A DNA stretch of 64,000 nt from Lysobacteraceae bacterium PS02340 (GTDB lineage Bacteria; Pseudomonadota; Gammaproteobacteria; Xanthomonadales; Xanthomonadaceae). The stretch's first letter is position 1, and each line of letters begins with the position of its first letter. The position numbers and the translations under genes were made by a program. The DNA lies in NCBI GenBank assembly GCA_029959605.1, contig JASCOC010000006.1:62001-126000 (forward strand), in the 5' to 3' direction. Of this stretch, positions 62,550 to 64,000 are shown piece after piece. The notes beneath the pieces were generated by a model. That model did no database searches. It worked only from the letters and a program-made list of their open reading frames with translations, and was not told the origin of the DNA.

Positions 62550-63019
62550 GGAATCCTCCTGACTGGAAATACGAACGCCCCGACCGGCGACGGGCGGGGC
62601 GCTACGTGGACTGCATCCAGGAACGTGGGGCGGACGATCCGATCAGGTCGCCGTGGCCGTCCTGTGGACGGAATACGGGGACCTCGTGGGGGATCATCTC
62701 GGTCATCGGCCTGGCTCAGTGACCGGATGGCGGAAGGAATCGGTGCCACCCGGACAACCGACCCTACTCCTCGGACCGGAGGCCCACAAGGGCGAAAAAC
62801 CCGATTGCGTGCGCGGCGCCCGGTCAGACGCGAAAACGCTTCCAGCTTGCCCACCCGCGAACCGCGCCACAACGCGGCGCGCAGCCGGAAATCGGCGCAA
62901 GTGATTGATTTCAATTGGATTCAGTCTGACGAAAAACTAACAACCATTCGTCGGACGGCGCAATGCCGCGCGTCGGCGCGCAGTGCGCAGGCAGGCCGGT
63001 AGACCCCGGCCCGCGTCGC
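62550..63019. other. 470-bp intergenic region
   Basis: No convincing gene is seen. Near the DUF465 start there is a hairpin at 62576-62601 (two GC-rich stem parts around one mismatch, GCGA loop in plus sense). The stretch 62903-62950 is markedly AT-rich for this genome and could hold a promoter or a weak transcription stop for the envelope gene ending at 63020. A plus-strand open frame at 62653-62904 has no recognisable product and no ribosome site. Confidence 0.5.
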
Positions 63020-63613
63020 TCAGGGCTGCTCGAGACTCTTGAGCAGCTCGGCCTCGCGCCGACGCAGTTCCGCGTCGCGCTGGCGGGCCGCGCGCAGCTT
63101 GGCCGCCTCGCCGGTGGCCACGCCCTGCAGCACGGTCTCGGCCTGCTGACGGGCGGTGGTCTCTTCCTCGGCTGCCAGACGCAGGCGCGCGGCTTCCTCG
63201 GCCTGGATCTGGGCCTGGATGCGCAAGCGCTCGGCTTCCTGGCGGGCACGCACGGCGTCCGCACGGCTGGCTTCGACGATCAGCGCACTGCGCTCGCGCT
63301 CGAGCTGGGTCAGCTCGCGACGCGTGGCCTCGGTGCGCGCGGCCAGTTCGGCCGTCTCCACGCGCCACTGGGCAATCTGCAGGGCCGCGGCCCGCTGGTT
63401 GCTGCGGACCGTGCCCAGCGCCGCCAGGGACTGACGCGCCTGCAGGCGTTCATAGGCGGCCGTACCGGCCGTGTCGGGATTGCTGTCGATCGCCTGCAGT
63501 CGCTGCTGCAGAAGCGCGGCCTCGTCTTCCGGCGCGGACTGGGCACTGGCGGCGAACGGCACCAGCAGTGCGAGGGCCAATGCGTAGGGCGTCATCGATC
63601 GCATCGTGCTCAT
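63020..63613 (-). CDS. Exported coiled-coil protein
   Basis: A 197-residue protein: signal peptide (MRSMTPYALALALLVPFAASA, mature start near AQSAPEDEA), then a long, almost continuous helix rich in Ala, Glu, Arg and Gln with heptad spacing (ELAARTEATRRELTQLERER; EAERLRIQAQIQAEEAARL; RQRDAELRRREAELL). It is likely a periplasmic coiled coil. The ATG overlaps the stop of the DUF4398 lipoprotein gene (ATGA at 63610-63613), so the two are coupled and may form one envelope complex. Function unknown. Confidence 0.82.
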   Translation of the reverse strand: MSTMRSMTPYALALALLVPFAASAQSAPEDEAALLQQRLQAIDSNPDTAGTAAYERLQARQSLAALGTVRSNQRAAALQIAQWRVETAELAARTEATRRELTQLERERSALIVEASRADAVRARQEAERLRIQAQIQAEEAARLRLAAEEETTARQQAETVLQGVATGEAAKLRAARQRDAELRRREAELLKSLEQP

Positions 63614-63990
63614 TCCTCCACCCGCAGCCGCTGGCGCAGGTTGGTGATTTCCGCCCGGCGTGCGGACAGTTCGGATTCGGTTTCCGCCTGACGCGCGCGA
63701 GCATGCGCGAGGTCGGCGAGCGCGCTGGCCGACAGCGCCAGCGTGCGTGCCTCGTCGGCGCGGTCCATGCCCATCGCGGCCTGCGCCTGCGACAACGCGC
63801 GACGCGCCTGGGTGATGTCGGTGGGCGCGTACTGGTCGGCATCGGCGTCGCCGGCGCGGGCGATCGACAGCTGCGCAGCGGCGAGTTCCTCGGTCGGCGG
63901 CGGCGTACTCGCGCAGCCGGCCAGCGCCAGCACACCTGCGAGCGCGAGGCCCTGCAGCATTGGACGGATGTATGCGAAGCTTGTGTTCAT
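63610..63990 (-). CDS. DUF4398 family lipoprotein
   Basis: A 126-residue lipoprotein: signal peptide with lipobox LAGC (PMLQGLALAGVLALAGCAS), then the DUF4398 pattern PTEELAAAQLSIARAGDADADQY, APTDITQARRALSQAQ and a helical tail with DEARTLALSASALADLAHARARQAETESEL. DUF4398 proteins are envelope lipoproteins often encoded with OmpA-like proteins. The downstream coiled-coil gene overlaps by four bases. The region upstream of the ATG is cut by the window edge. Confidence 0.88.
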   Translation of the reverse strand: MNTSFAYIRPMLQGLALAGVLALAGCASTPPPTEELAAAQLSIARAGDADADQYAPTDITQARRALSQAQAAMGMDRADEARTLALSASALADLAHARARQAETESELSARRAEITNLRQRLRVEE

Positions 63991-64000
63991 CGAGGAATCG

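Noticed and set aside
62653-62904. An 83-codon plus-strand open frame between the DUF465 and envelope genes
   Set aside because: No ribosome site or family resemblance, and an equally long frame exists on the other strand, as expected from GC bias.

Overview
This window looks like chromosomal DNA from a high-GC gammaproteobacterium of the Xanthomonadaceae (Lysobacter/Luteimonas/Xanthomonas type). The evidence is the very GC-rich third codon positions, two large TonB-dependent receptors of the Xanthomonas/Caulobacter type beside pectin-degrading enzymes, the xanA-xanB and rmlB-A-C-D genes, an H-NS protein of the xanthomonad kind, and an LPS locus lying between metB and etfA, the position known for the hypervariable lps locus of Xanthomonas. 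No tRNA, rRNA, CRISPR array, insertion sequence or prophage was seen.

Layout. 1-12.6 kb is a pectin-use locus: on the minus strand, TonB receptor > pectinesterase > pectate lyase > a very large LamG protein that runs off the left edge. A second TonB receptor follows, divergent from a 2-keto-3-deoxygluconate kinase. The two receptors share a 15-bp operator-like sequence in their leaders. 12.7-24.6 kb is housekeeping: SppA peptidase, a MATE exporter, a DUF3667 membrane protein, a sigma-like/DUF3106 pair, PriA (behind an AT-rich stretch with several DnaA boxes), a NYN/LOTUS protein, RimI, a short HolD-like protein and PssA. 24.2-32.7 kb holds a DUF4124 protein, ProS, an H-NS protein, a ThrE-type exporter, a four-gene Mla/Mce lipid transport operon and an AlkB-type dioxygenase.

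32.7-59.6 kb is devoted to surface polysaccharide, interrupted by a CoA-transferase pair and etfBA. It has a WbsX/RgpF glycosyltransferase, xanA-xanB (GDP-mannose), rmlBACD (dTDP-rhamnose), and then the lps locus proper between etfA and metB. The plus-strand half of that locus (44.7-50.0 kb) has visibly lower GC. It encodes a GT2 with membrane anchors, a WecD-like acetyltransferase, an EamA/SMR-type flippase, a RffA-type aminotransferase and a GT-C-like membrane protein. Together these read as a complete pathway to make, lipid-load, flip and transfer an N-acetylated 4-amino-4,6-dideoxy sugar. The minus-strand half (50.1-59.6 kb) encodes Wzm, Wzt with a C-terminal cargo domain, a methyltransferase with a long tail, two large tandem glycosyltransferases and a polytopic membrane protein: an ABC-transporter-dependent O-antigen system. 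The methyltransferase and both glycosyltransferases carry the same beta-rich module.

59.6-64 kb carries the transsulfuration pair metB and a cystathionine beta-synthase-like gene, a DUF465 protein, and two short envelope proteins at the right edge. The most interesting points are the candidate 4-amino-sugar modification cassette, the candidate WbdD-like chain terminator with its shared module, the short HolD candidate, the DnaA-box cluster upstream of priA and the paired operator sequences of the receptors.
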